Source of the DNA: Halomonas sp. McH1-25
GTDB taxonomy: Bacteria > Pseudomonadota > Gammaproteobacteria > Pseudomonadales > Halomonadaceae
NCBI RefSeq assembly: GCF_022348165.1
Contig: NZ_JAKRFI010000006.1
Coordinates: forward strand, 124,001-188,000
Reading direction: 5' to 3'
DNA: 64,000 bases
In this document: positions 45,312-53,383 of the stretch, piece by piece
Numbering within the stretch: position 1 is the stretch's first letter
Layout: each line of letters starts with the position of its first letter
The notes under the pieces: model-generated
What the model saw: the letters and a program-made list of their open reading frames with translations, nothing else
Databases searched by the model: none
Told to the model about the DNA's origin: nothing
Made by a program: the position numbers and the translations under genes

Positions 45312-45812
45312 ATGGCAGAACATCGTGGTGGTTCTGGTAACTTTGCCGAAGACCGCAAGAAGGCTTCCGAAGCTGGTCAGAAAGGTGGTCAGCACAGCGG
45401 TGGCAACTTCGCCAATGACCCCCAGAAGGCGTCCGAAGCTGGCCAGAAAGGTGGTCACAACAGCGGCGGCAATTTTGCCAACGATCCGGAACGTGCCTCC
45501 GAAGCTGGCCACAAAGGCGGCCAGAACAGCGGTGGCAACTTCAAGAACGATCCCGAGCGCGCTTCTGAAGCCGGCCATAAAGGTGGCCAGAATAGCGGCG
45601 GCAACTTCGCCAACGACCCGGAACGTGCCTCTGAAGCCGGTCACAAAGGTGGCCAGAACAGTGGCGGCAACTTTGCCAACGATCCGGAAAAAGCCTCTGA
45701 AGCCGGCCAAAAAGGCGGTCAGCATAGTGGCGGCAACTTCGCCAATGACCCGAAGAAGGCCTCGGAAGCCGGTAAGAAGGGAGGCCAGCACAGCGGCGGT
45801 GGCAATCGCTAA
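45312..45812 (+). CDS. KGG-repeat stress-induced protein
   Basis: A 166-residue, very hydrophilic protein built from seven repeats of 22 residues, consensus GGNFANDPERASEAGHKGGQ plus NS, framed by MAEHRGG and a final GGGNR. It belongs to the KGG family (E. coli YciG-like), small proteins induced by stationary phase and osmotic stress, probably disordered in solution. No enzymatic residue is conserved. The ATG at 45312 has AAGGAGG. It has its own strong terminator and an AT-rich leader. Most family members have two to four repeats, so this copy is expanded. Confidence 0.92.
   Translation: MAEHRGGSGNFAEDRKKASEAGQKGGQHSGGNFANDPQKASEAGQKGGHNSGGNFANDPERASEAGHKGGQNSGGNFKNDPERASEAGHKGGQNSGGNFANDPERASEAGHKGGQNSGGNFANDPEKASEAGQKGGQHSGGNFANDPKKASEAGKKGGQHSGGGNR
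45333..45794 (+). repeat. seven in-frame 66-bp tandem repeats
   Basis: Seven direct repeats of 66 bases encode the 22-residue KGG units. Unit 1 is the most divergent (SGNFAEDRKK); units 3 to 5 are nearly identical. The copy number could vary between strains through unequal recombination or slippage. Confidence 0.9.
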
Positions 45813-45870
45813 GATGCACTGATTCGCTGACTCAAGGATGAGTGAACCAGGAAAACGGAATTTCCCTGGC

Positions 45871-45906
45871 ACCGCCAACAGGTACGCCCTGTTGGCGGTT
45901 TATTTT
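45871..45906 (+). terminator. rho-independent terminator of the KGG gene
   Basis: ACCGCCAACAG (45871-45881) pairs with CTGTTGGCGGT (45889-45899) and is followed by TTATTTT. Confidence 0.92.
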
Positions 45907-45978
45907 GTCGGGTCGGAAACCAAGTGCAAGTGAGGGCCACGCCAAGTGGCGTCATAGGATCTACGTTCGTGCCTTGTA

Positions 45979-46281
45979 CTAGTCGGCGATTGCAATGCCT
46001 ACGTCGCGGCAGGTCTTTTCGAACTCGGTTTCACTGATCAAGCGATCGCCGTCCTGGTGCAATGCCAGGACACGCTGCGTCTTGTCCACTACGCCCACCT
46101 GTTGCAGGCAGGACGTCAGGGCTTCTACAGCGGTATGCCCTTCGCATTGCGACACCAATGCGCCGCCATGCTCGGCCTGGGCGCTGTAGCTTCCGGCATC
46201 ATGCTCCAGGCGAATGGTCAACGAGTCGCTCTGTCGACCTTCATTCTGGACCTCTAAAAAGAAACGCTGCAGGTCAGCCAT
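45979..46281 (-). CDS. small acidic hypothetical protein
   Basis: A 100-residue cytoplasmic protein that I do not recognise. It is acidic, begins MADLQRFFLEVQNEG and has two cysteines (VSQCEGH; LTSCLQQ) plus a third in EKTCRDVG. There is no signal peptide or membrane helix. AAAGGAA lies 9 bases before the ATG, which supports translation. It follows the PEBP gene by 55 bases on the same strand, with a T-less hairpin (46309-46329) between them. Confidence 0.6.
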   Translation of the reverse strand: MADLQRFFLEVQNEGRQSDSLTIRLEHDAGSYSAQAEHGGALVSQCEGHTAVEALTSCLQQVGVVDKTQRVLALHQDGDRLISETEFEKTCRDVGIAIAD

Positions 46282-46336
46282 GGCATGATTCCTTTCCTAT
46301 GTGCAAGCGCGACCGCTGTGAGCGGCCGCGTCGCAT

Positions 46337-46963
46337 TCACTTGCGTAAATCGGGATTCAGCGTATAAGTGCCCGTTACCGTAGCCTGGTCGAGTATGTGG
46401 CCTTCCATCGCCTTGCGCGCGTCCTCTCCGGTGAACTCGCCAGCCAAACCCAGCGACTCGATGTCCAGTGCATATACGGTAAAATGATAATGATGCACTT
46501 GTTCATCGTTCCACGGCGGACAGGGACCATCGTAGCCACCGTAGGTCCCGCCCATGTCGGGGTCGCCGGCCAGGAAATCGGTAAAGGTATTGATACCCCG
46601 CAACCCGATCGAGGTCTGCCCCGGCGCCTTGCCTTTGGGCGTGACGCCATCGGAATCCTCGCCTTCGCCGATTGCCCGGGTTTCGCCGGGGATATCCACC
46701 ACGACCCAGTGGTAGAAATCGACGCGGGCCATACTGGGTGGCAACGTCTTGCCTTCCTGGTTCACGTCGCTGGGATCGCCAGGCACATCCGGATCGACCA
46801 CGAGTACGGCAAAGCTTCGAGTGTTATCGGGTACCTCCGACCAGGTCAGTGCCGGGTTGCGGTTGGCCCCCAGCGTCATCGGTTCACCTTCACCGGGCAC
46901 ACCGAAGGCGAACGTCTCGGGGATAGGCTGCTGGTCTTCGATGCCCTGAACGGTTAGCTTCAT
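46337..46963 (-). CDS. YbhB/YbcL family phosphatidylethanolamine-binding-like protein
   Basis: A 208-residue PEBP/Raf-kinase-inhibitor-like protein, apparently cytoplasmic (no signal peptide). Conserved ligand-pocket elements are visible: NPALTWSEVP, FAVLVVDPDVPGDP, FYHWVVVDIP and GYDGPCPPWNDEQVHHYHF. The bacterial proteins bind small anions or lipids and have no settled role. It is longer than E. coli YbhB (158) owing to an insertion with acidic residues (GEGEDSDGV). The start has AGGAG. Confidence 0.9.
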   Translation of the reverse strand: MKLTVQGIEDQQPIPETFAFGVPGEGEPMTLGANRNPALTWSEVPDNTRSFAVLVVDPDVPGDPSDVNQEGKTLPPSMARVDFYHWVVVDIPGETRAIGEGEDSDGVTPKGKAPGQTSIGLRGINTFTDFLAGDPDMGGTYGGYDGPCPPWNDEQVHHYHFTVYALDIESLGLAGEFTGEDARKAMEGHILDQATVTGTYTLNPDLRK

Positions 46964-47113
46964 CGTTTTCTCCTATGTCGATGGATGACATCGGATTCAG
47001 ACTAGCTTACGACAGCGGATGTCAGCCAGGCATGAAGCAGGCTAACGTAAGCAGTAAATGCCGTCCCCCCCGAACCCAGTTAATTGTAAGCGCAGGCTAT
47101 TTTGAGGTTTGTC

Positions 47114-48217
47114 ATGAGCGTCACCCCATCTACGCAAACTCCCACACCCGCTGAACTTGGCTTCTTCATGCCGGCCGAGTTCGCTCCGCACGATGCCTGC
47201 TGGATGCTTTGGCCGCAACGACCCGACAATTGGCGTTACGGTGGCAAACCGGCTCAGGCCGCCTTCGTGGCGGTGGCCAAGGCCATCGCCGAGAGCGAGA
47301 CGGTCTTCGTCGGCGTCAACGACGACCAATACGAGAATGCTCGTCACCAACTGCCCGAGCATGTGCGTGTGATAGAGCTGTCGAGCAATGATGCCTGGAT
47401 GCGTGACGTCGGGCCCACTTTCCTGACCCATCCGGACGGCCGCCTGGCAATGGTCGATTGGGAGTTCAATGCCTGGGGCGGCCTCAACGGCGGGCTCTAT
47501 TTCCCCTGGGACAAGGATCGGCGCATTCGCCTGAAAATCGCTGAAATGCTGGGCGTCCAGCGCTTCTTCACGCCGCTGGTCCTGGAAGGCGGCTCGATCC
47601 ATGTAGATGGCGAAGGCACCTTGATCACCACCGAAGAGTGCCTGCTCAATCCCAACCGCAACCCGAACATGACCAAGGCCGACCTGGAAAAACTCCTCGG
47701 CGACTTTCTGGGCGTAACCAAGGTGATTTGGTTACCGCGTGGTTGCTACCTCGACGAGACCGACGGCCATATCGATAACCTATGCTGCTTCGTCGCTCCT
47801 GGCGAGGTGGCCCTGACCTGGACCGATGACGAAAGCGATCCGCAGCACGCCATTTCCCGCGAGGCGCTGGAGATCCTCGAGGCGACCAGCGATGCCCAGG
47901 GACGTCGGCTCACCGTACACAAACTGCCGATGCCGGGCCCGCTGACCATTGCCGAGGCCGAGGCCAGCGGCGTCGACCGGCTGAGCAGCTCGCGTCCGCG
48001 CCAGCCCGGCGACCGCATGGCCGGCTCTTACGTCAACTTCTATATTGGCAATACGGTCGTGGTCATGCCATGTCTCGATCCGACGCACGACGACGAAGCC
48101 AAAGCCATTCTGGAAGGTCTCTTCCCCGGGCGCCGGGTGATCGGCGTCGATGCGCGGGAAATTCTGCTCGGCGGAGGCAACATCCACTGCATCACGCAGC
48201 AACAACCGCGGACATGA
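47114..48217 (+). CDS. aguA: agmatine deiminase
   Basis: Converts agmatine to N-carbamoylputrescine and ammonia in putrescine synthesis or arginine catabolism. The 367-residue protein has the guanidino-group-modifying fold: NDAWMRDVGPTFL, VLEGGSIHVDGEGT, DETDGHIDNLCCF, and the nucleophilic Cys359 in GGGNIHCITQQ. The ATG at 47114 has GAGG six bases upstream; an in-frame ATG at 47102 is less likely. No aguB or other polyamine gene is adjacent. Confidence 0.96.
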   Translation: MSVTPSTQTPTPAELGFFMPAEFAPHDACWMLWPQRPDNWRYGGKPAQAAFVAVAKAIAESETVFVGVNDDQYENARHQLPEHVRVIELSSNDAWMRDVGPTFLTHPDGRLAMVDWEFNAWGGLNGGLYFPWDKDRRIRLKIAEMLGVQRFFTPLVLEGGSIHVDGEGTLITTEECLLNPNRNPNMTKADLEKLLGDFLGVTKVIWLPRGCYLDETDGHIDNLCCFVAPGEVALTWTDDESDPQHAISREALEILEATSDAQGRRLTVHKLPMPGPLTIAEAEASGVDRLSSSRPRQPGDRMAGSYVNFYIGNTVVVMPCLDPTHDDEAKAILEGLFPGRRVIGVDAREILLGGGNIHCITQQQPRT

Positions 48218-48301
48218 AACACCCCGCTTCGCTTGGCTGATACCCCGCCACTCTTCTAAGGTATGAAATGCTTCATATCAACCTCAGGGAAGGAGGAAGT
48301 C

Positions 48302-48550
48302 ATGCAAGCGTTGCGACAAGGCGTGGTGCTCGCGATATTGGGTCTGGGCCTTACCGCCTGCGGGACAACGACCACCGAGCGAGCCACCAGCGGTGCCGGC
48401 ATAGGGGCGGCTGTGGGGGCAGGAACGGCTGCGGTCACCGATACCGGCCTGCTGACCGGCACGGCCATCGGGGCCGCCGTTGGTGCAGCAGGTGGGGCGC
48501 TGACCGAAGAAGATACGGTCAATCTCAACGAACTGTCGCTCACCGATTAA
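48302..48550 (+). CDS. small glycine-zipper lipoprotein
   Basis: An 82-residue lipoprotein. The signal peptide ends in the lipobox LTAC, followed by a Thr-rich stretch and two glycine-zipper segments (GAGIGAAVGAGTAAV; GTAIGAAVGAAGGAL). Such proteins sit at the outer membrane or periplasm and may oligomerise through the zippers. The C-terminus is acidic (EEDTVNLNELSLTD). The ATG at 48302 has a perfect AAGGAGG. It ends 7 bases from the convergent extensin-like gene. Confidence 0.85.
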   Translation: MQALRQGVVLAILGLGLTACGTTTTERATSGAGIGAAVGAGTAAVTDTGLLTGTAIGAAVGAAGGALTEEDTVNLNELSLTD

Positions 48551-48557
48551 ACCCGCC

Positions 48558-49262
48558 TCAGCGACAGACATTGATGCTGCGCATGCCGAGATGGAAGTGG
48601 TCGGCATGCGCGGCGTTGTATCCGGGGCCGAGTACGGTACCGAACAGGCCGCAGGCGCCCTCTTGGGCCTGATGCAGAAACTCGCCAGCCTTCCCTTCGT
48701 CGTCCCAGCCGCGCAGCAGTTCTATGCGCTGTCCGCTTTCCAGCCGGAAGGCCGCGACATCCAGCGCGTCCGCAGTGGCATGTTCGCTGCGTCGGGCATT
48801 GGGCCGATGATAGATATTGCGGCAGGCGAAGCTGCCGTAGTGCTCCACACCCGCCACCGATTGCCCGAACATGTCGCGGGCCAGTGGCTGTAACCGGTGC
48901 CGTTCGTAGAGCACCCAGGCTACGGCCAGCGGACAGCTGGCCACGAAACTGCGATTGAAAGTGACATCGGTTCGCTGTATCCGTACCACGTTATCCAGCG
49001 GGCAACCTTCGACGGGCGTATGAGGCACCAGTGGCGTGTAGACCAACGACTCTTCCGGCGTCGTCTGTAGCGCAGCGAGACAGGCCTCCGGATCGCCTTC
49101 CAGGCGCTGCAGCTTCCACTGCGTGACTGGCGTGATCGGGTCGGCAACCTGCAACGGCTGCCAGGGATTCCATTCCCGCGGGATTGCCCACCACTGCTTT
49201 TCGAAACCGATACCCACCACGATCAGCGCCAGGCCAATCACTTCGCGTGCATGGATCTTCAT
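48558..49262 (-). CDS. extensin-like family protein
   Basis: A 234-residue protein with one N-terminal hydrophobic helix (VIGLALIVVGIGF), so anchored or exported, and a C-terminal extensin-like domain: SEHATADALDVAAFRLESG, then GLFGTVLGPGYNAAHADHFHLG. The His/Asp pattern (HATADALD, HADHFH) resembles zinc-dependent D,D-peptidases of the VanY/MepA type, so a role in the cell wall is possible, but the activity is not shown for this family. Start ATG 49262 with a weak ribosome site. Confidence 0.85.
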   Translation of the reverse strand: MKIHAREVIGLALIVVGIGFEKQWWAIPREWNPWQPLQVADPITPVTQWKLQRLEGDPEACLAALQTTPEESLVYTPLVPHTPVEGCPLDNVVRIQRTDVTFNRSFVASCPLAVAWVLYERHRLQPLARDMFGQSVAGVEHYGSFACRNIYHRPNARRSEHATADALDVAAFRLESGQRIELLRGWDDEGKAGEFLHQAQEGACGLFGTVLGPGYNAAHADHFHLGMRSINVCR

Positions 49263-49422
49263 GGCATTCCCGCTCCGTGGGTTCAGGCAGAGCGTAGCGC
49301 GTCATGGCGGTGGAAAAAATGAGGCCATCAACTCCACACGAGAATTAGTTAGCGTATTACCAATTAGCCCTTTCCCCCCGGTGAGCTTAGAATCGGCAGG
49401 TTCCTTCTTACCGGGAGTTTTC

Positions 49423-50703
49423 ATGGCCAGCGATTCACCGCCCCGCTCCGACACGACGTCACAGGCACGGCGCATTCCCCTCGCCTTCTACTCTTTCCTG
49501 CTGTCGCGCCTGGCCGCGGTGTTCGCCATGCAGATTCAGGCGGTGGTCGTGGCCTGGCAGGTCTACGACATCACCCGCGACCCGCTGTCGCTGGCCTATG
49601 TCGGTCTTGCCCAGTTTCTGCCCATGGTCGTGCTGCTGTTACCGGCGGGAGATCTGGTCGACCGCTTCAACCGCAAGCACATCCTCGCCATCAGTTGGGC
49701 CATGCAGGCGCTGTGCAGCGCCCTGTTGCTGTGGCTGTCGTATACGGGCTCCAACGATGTGAGCGGCTTCTATGCCGTACTCGCCCTGTTCGGCTGCGCG
49801 CGCGCCTTCACCGGACCAACGCTGCAGAGCCTGCTGCCGCAGATCGTGCCACGCGACCAGCTCTCCCGCGCCATCGCCCTGAACAGCTCGATCATGAAGA
49901 TTGCGGTCATCGGTGGCCCTCTGCTCGGCGGTATTCTCTATGCCTACGGCGGCAGCCTGACCTACGCCGTGTGCCTGGGCTGCTTTCTGCTCGGCCTGTT
50001 ACTGCTGGCCACGGTCCCGGTGCGCTTCCGCAAGGAAGCCCGTCCGCAGGAAGCCACGGCCTGGAAGCGCTTCACGGCGGGTATCGCCTACATACGCAAC
50101 AAGCCCATCATCCTCGGCGCCATCTCGCTGGACCTGTTCGCCGTCCTGCTGGGTGGCGTGATCGCCCTGCTGCCGATCTATGCCCAGGAGATCCTGCATG
50201 TCGGCCCCGAAGGGTTGGGTGCACTGCGTAGCGCCATCGCCATCGGCGCACTGCTGATGGGCATCTATCTGGGCGTACGCGAACTCAAGCGCAACGTGGG
50301 GTGGATCATGTTCGTGGCGGTGGCGATCTTCGGTCTCGCCAATCTGGTCTTTGCGCTGTCGACGGTGTTCTGGGTGTCGTGGCTGGCCCTGCTGGTGGCC
50401 GGGGCCGCCGACATGATCAGCGTCAACGTACGCATCACCCTGATCCAGCTCGCCACGCCCGACGAGATGCGCGGCCGTGTCAATGCCGTCAACATGCTAT
50501 TCATCGGCTCGAGCAACGAACTCGGCGAATTCCGTGCCGGCACCAGCGCCGCCTGGTTCGGTGCCGTACCGGCAGCGGTAATTGGTGGGGTCGGCACCCT
50601 CGCCGTGGTCGGGCTGTGGATGCGTCTGTTCCCGTCGCTGCGTCAGGTGAGTCGTTTCGAGGACGCGACCCAGGAATTGCCGGCTCGGGAAGCCACGGCT
50701 TGA
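49423..50703 (+). CDS. MFS transporter, EntS/MFS_3-like exporter
   Basis: Twelve-helix inner-membrane transporter of 426 residues. SLAYVGLAQFLPMVVLLLPAG followed by DLVDRFNRKHIL is the loop 2-3 motif, and the half repeats after GPEGLGALRSAIAIGALLMG. Sequence character fits the DHA3-type family that includes EntS and macrolide exporters, so it most likely exports a small molecule; substrate unknown. The ATG has GGGAG. It ends 6 bases from the convergent MocR gene. Confidence 0.87.
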   Translation: MASDSPPRSDTTSQARRIPLAFYSFLLSRLAAVFAMQIQAVVVAWQVYDITRDPLSLAYVGLAQFLPMVVLLLPAGDLVDRFNRKHILAISWAMQALCSALLLWLSYTGSNDVSGFYAVLALFGCARAFTGPTLQSLLPQIVPRDQLSRAIALNSSIMKIAVIGGPLLGGILYAYGGSLTYAVCLGCFLLGLLLLATVPVRFRKEARPQEATAWKRFTAGIAYIRNKPIILGAISLDLFAVLLGGVIALLPIYAQEILHVGPEGLGALRSAIAIGALLMGIYLGVRELKRNVGWIMFVAVAIFGLANLVFALSTVFWVSWLALLVAGAADMISVNVRITLIQLATPDEMRGRVNAVNMLFIGSSNELGEFRAGTSAAWFGAVPAAVIGGVGTLAVVGLWMRLFPSLRQVSRFEDATQELPAREATA

Positions 50704-50709
50704 AAAGAG

Positions 50710-52143
50710 CTAACCTGCCAGCTCGCTCTCCTCGCGCAGCATCGCCGTGGCTACTTCTCCGACTCGCCGTACCGCCATGGCAATTTCCGCAGTGAGCGGC
50801 GCAGCATAGTTCAAACGCAGGCAATGACGGTACTTGCCGGAGGCCGAGAACAGCGAGCCTGGGGCGATGCGCACCCCGGCTTCGGCCAGTCGCTCGTTGA
50901 GGCGCACGCAGTCGATGGCCTCCGGGAGTTCCAGCCATAGCAAGAAGCCCCCTTGTGGGTAGCTAATGCCGGTACCCTCGGGAAAATGCTGCCCGACCCA
51001 GCCAAGCAGGATGTCACGGTGACGCTGATACTGGTGCACCATCTCGCGAACATGACGTTCGTAGTGCCCCTTGGCAACGAATTCCGCCACCGCCAGTTGC
51101 GGTAGGGTCGCCGAGGCGCCGGTGGATACGTACTTCATGTGCAGTGCCTGGTCGCGGTAGCGCCCTGGAGCCATCCAACCGACCCGCAGCCCCGGCATCA
51201 GCGTCTTTGAAAAAGCACTGCACAACAGCACCCGGCCATCATCGTCGAAGGATTTGAGCGTGCGCGGACGCGGTGTAGCGAAGGACAAATCGCCATAGAT
51301 GTCATCCTCGACGATGGCTACATCGAAGCGTTGAGCCAGGCGCACCAGGGCACGCTTCTTGGCTTCCGGCATGGTGTAGCCCAGCGGATTGTTGCAGGTC
51401 GGGGTGACTTGAATAGCGCGGACGGGCCACTGCTCGAGCGCCAGTTCCAGCGCTTCGAGGCTGATCCCGGTACTGGGGTCGGTGGGTATCTCGAGCGCCT
51501 TGAGGCCGTTGGCCTTTAAAATCTGCATGGTACCGTAGAAGCTCGGCGAGTCGACGGCGACCACGTCGCCGGGCGAGGTCAACGTGCGTAGTGCTATGGC
51601 CAAGGCTTCCTGACAACCGGTCGTGATCAGTACATCATCGGGATGCAGCAGGCATCCCGAGTGAGTCGCCAGCTTGGCGATCTGCTGACGCAATTCGAGA
51701 CTACCGATCAGCGAATCATAGGTGGCCGACAAGGCATCGCCGCGCCGATGCAGTCCGGCCAGCATGCGCTGTAGGGGCTTGAGCGTGGAGGCATCCAGAT
51801 CGGGGATGCCCCTCCCCAGCATCAGTACGTCGTGATCGCGATTCATGCCCACCAGTTCCAGCACCTGATCCCACTGCGAGACGTCCAGCGGGCGCTGGGC
51901 CGGGCGAGTCATTGCCGGCAACTGGGCGGGAACCTGACGGGCCAGGACAAAATAACCGGATTTGGGGCGCGCCTCGACCAGCATCGCATCTTCGAGTCGT
52001 CGGTAGGCTTCCTGAGCGGTGGATACGCTAATGACATGCTCGCGACAGAGTGCGCGAATCGACGGCAGGCGATCGCCGACACGATAGACGCCGTGCTCGA
52101 TACGTTGGCGCAGGAGGGCCGCGACTTCCTGATACCGGGTCAT
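50710..52143 (-). CDS. MocR-type regulator (GntR HTH fused to aminotransferase fold)
   Basis: A 477-residue transcription factor. The N-terminal GntR winged helix (LRQRIEHGVYRVGDRLPSIR; ISVSTAQEAYRRLE) is fused to a PLP-dependent class I aminotransferase-like domain with the PLP-binding Lys in CSAFSKTLMPGLRVGW, Asn-Pro in TCNNPLGYTMP and Asp in VEDDIYGDL. MocR proteins sense an amino-acid or amine ligand through PLP and control a neighbouring operon. The start ATG 52143 diverges from the DUF1127-phzF pair, the likely target, across a region with four CTGTAT/ATACAG sites. Confidence 0.92.
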   Translation of the reverse strand: MTRYQEVAALLRQRIEHGVYRVGDRLPSIRALCREHVISVSTAQEAYRRLEDAMLVEARPKSGYFVLARQVPAQLPAMTRPAQRPLDVSQWDQVLELVGMNRDHDVLMLGRGIPDLDASTLKPLQRMLAGLHRRGDALSATYDSLIGSLELRQQIAKLATHSGCLLHPDDVLITTGCQEALAIALRTLTSPGDVVAVDSPSFYGTMQILKANGLKALEIPTDPSTGISLEALELALEQWPVRAIQVTPTCNNPLGYTMPEAKKRALVRLAQRFDVAIVEDDIYGDLSFATPRPRTLKSFDDDGRVLLCSAFSKTLMPGLRVGWMAPGRYRDQALHMKYVSTGASATLPQLAVAEFVAKGHYERHVREMVHQYQRHRDILLGWVGQHFPEGTGISYPQGGFLLWLELPEAIDCVRLNERLAEAGVRIAPGSLFSASGKYRHCLRLNYAAPLTAEIAMAVRRVGEVATAMLREESELAG

Positions 52144-52171
52144 GACAGAATCTCTTTTTTTACTTCCGACA

Positions 52172-52255
52172 ATACAGTGACGCTGGCAAACGTCGATACA
52201 GAGCGACATAGTGCTAGATCTGTATCCTTTATTGAACATTATTCTGCATCTGTAT
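52172..52255. promoter_or_regulatory. four CTGTAT/ATACAG half-sites, candidate MocR operator
   Basis: ATACAG at 52172-52177 and 52196-52201, and CTGTAT at 52220-52225 and 52250-52255. The first three are spaced 24 bases apart and the last two 30 bases apart; the last two share ATCTGTAT. The array fills the gap between the MocR gene and the DUF1127 gene, so it probably controls one or both. Confidence 0.55.
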
Positions 52256-52307
52256 GGATTTCCGTGCCAGCCGTAGCCTGTAATGACTCAATCACAGGAG
52301 ACGACTC

Positions 52308-52475
52308 ATGCGCCTAGCTAGACTTTCCCGGTTCATGGCCCGGTTCGGCCTCTATCGTCAACGTCACTATTCCCGTCGCTGCCTGCTTACCTTGGACGAC
52401 CGCCTGCTCAAGGATATTGGACTATCACGGACCGATGCTCTGCGTGAAGGCAGCAAACCATTCTGGAAGGATTGA
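52308..52475 (+). CDS. DUF1127 small protein (YjiS-like)
   Basis: A 55-residue basic protein: MRLARLSRFMARFGLYRQR, then the DUF1127 core LLTLDDRLLKDIGLSRTDAL and a short tail (PFWKD). Short DUF1127 proteins act in carbon, phosphate or arginine metabolism through RNA or protein contacts in alphaproteobacteria; the role here is unknown. CAGGAG lies 6 to 7 bases before the ATG. It is 22 bases upstream of phzF and probably in the same transcript. Confidence 0.87.
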   Translation: MRLARLSRFMARFGLYRQRHYSRRCLLTLDDRLLKDIGLSRTDALREGSKPFWKD

Positions 52476-52497
52476 AATGGATACGAGAGGAACGACC

Positions 52498-53379
52498 ATG
52501 TCTGACGCTAGCAATGACTACTATCTACTCGATGTCTTTACCGAGCATGCCTTTGCGGGTAACCCGCTAGCGGTTTTTCCCTTTGCCGCTCACTGGGACT
52601 CGCGCCGAATGCAGGCCATCGCCAATGAACTCAATCTCTCGGAAACCGTATTCGTAGGCGAAATGGCCGGTGCCAACCGCTTTCCCATACGTATATTCAC
52701 GCCAACTGCCGAGCTACCTTTTGCCGGCCATCCTACGGTGGGTACGGCTCACCTGCTGGCTCACCTTGCGTTGGTACGGCGTGATCAGCCTCTCGTCCTC
52801 AAGGCGGGAGTTGGCCCTCTCGAAGTCGGTTTCGATGGCTCCTTGGCACGCTTTACGACAGCACAACCGGTCGCGATCTCTGAAAGTTCTCTGAACAGGA
52901 CCCGTGCCGCCGCATTGCTAGGTCTGCCGGAATCCGCTGTTATCGGCAACCCAGTGCTGGCCTCCTGCGGATTGCCTTTTCATCTTGTCGAGCTTAGTTC
53001 ACTGGATGACTTGGCCAGAGCCATACCGAACCCTAGTGACTGGTCTCGTTGGGTGACGCCCAGTGGACAGGAAGCCCTCTATATGTATGTTGCCCAACCC
53101 ACCACCACGCCGGGCGGCACGCTGCGCAGCCGTATGTTTTCAATGGAAAACAGCCTGCGAGAAGACGCCGCGACAGGCAGCGCGGCCGCTGCATTAGTAG
53201 GTGCCCTGACGGCTGGAAAGTCCTGGAGTGGACGCTGGCAATGGTGCATTGAGCAGGGGGTGGAAATGGGACGCCCCAGCCGAATTCATGGCGAAGTCGA
53301 ACGGAACAGCGACGCCATTACAGCGATTCGTATCGCAGGTGAAGCGGTCTTGGTCGGCAAGGGGACGATATTCCTTTGA
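52498..53379 (+). CDS. PhzF family isomerase/epimerase-like protein
   Basis: A 293-residue protein with the diaminopimelate-epimerase-like fold: DVFTEHAFAGNPLAVF, ELNLSETVFVG (catalytic Glu), LPFAGHPTVGTAHLL and EDAATGSAAAALVG. PhzF itself isomerises a phenazine intermediate, but no other phz genes are present, so this is a general PhzF-family protein with unknown substrate, perhaps an amino-acid-like compound sensed by the divergent MocR regulator. ATG 52498 has GAGAGGA; ATG 52477 is also possible. Codon use is less GC-rich than in neighbouring genes. Confidence 0.88.
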   Translation: MSDASNDYYLLDVFTEHAFAGNPLAVFPFAAHWDSRRMQAIANELNLSETVFVGEMAGANRFPIRIFTPTAELPFAGHPTVGTAHLLAHLALVRRDQPLVLKAGVGPLEVGFDGSLARFTTAQPVAISESSLNRTRAAALLGLPESAVIGNPVLASCGLPFHLVELSSLDDLARAIPNPSDWSRWVTPSGQEALYMYVAQPTTTPGGTLRSRMFSMENSLREDAATGSAAAALVGALTAGKSWSGRWQWCIEQGVEMGRPSRIHGEVERNSDAITAIRIAGEAVLVGKGTIFL

Positions 53380-53383
53380 GCCC

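Noticed and set aside
45333-45794. Regular repeats that could suggest a CRISPR array
   Set aside because: Repeats are contiguous 66-base coding units with no spacers.
45306-45878. 190-codon minus-strand frame across the KGG gene, hydrophobic and repetitive
   Set aside because: It mirrors the 66-base repeats of the KGG gene on the other strand. The KGG frame has a strong ribosome site, a terminator and a known family; the antisense frame has none.
52498-53379. PhzF as evidence for a phenazine pathway
   Set aside because: No other phz gene is present and PhzF-family proteins are widespread with other roles.
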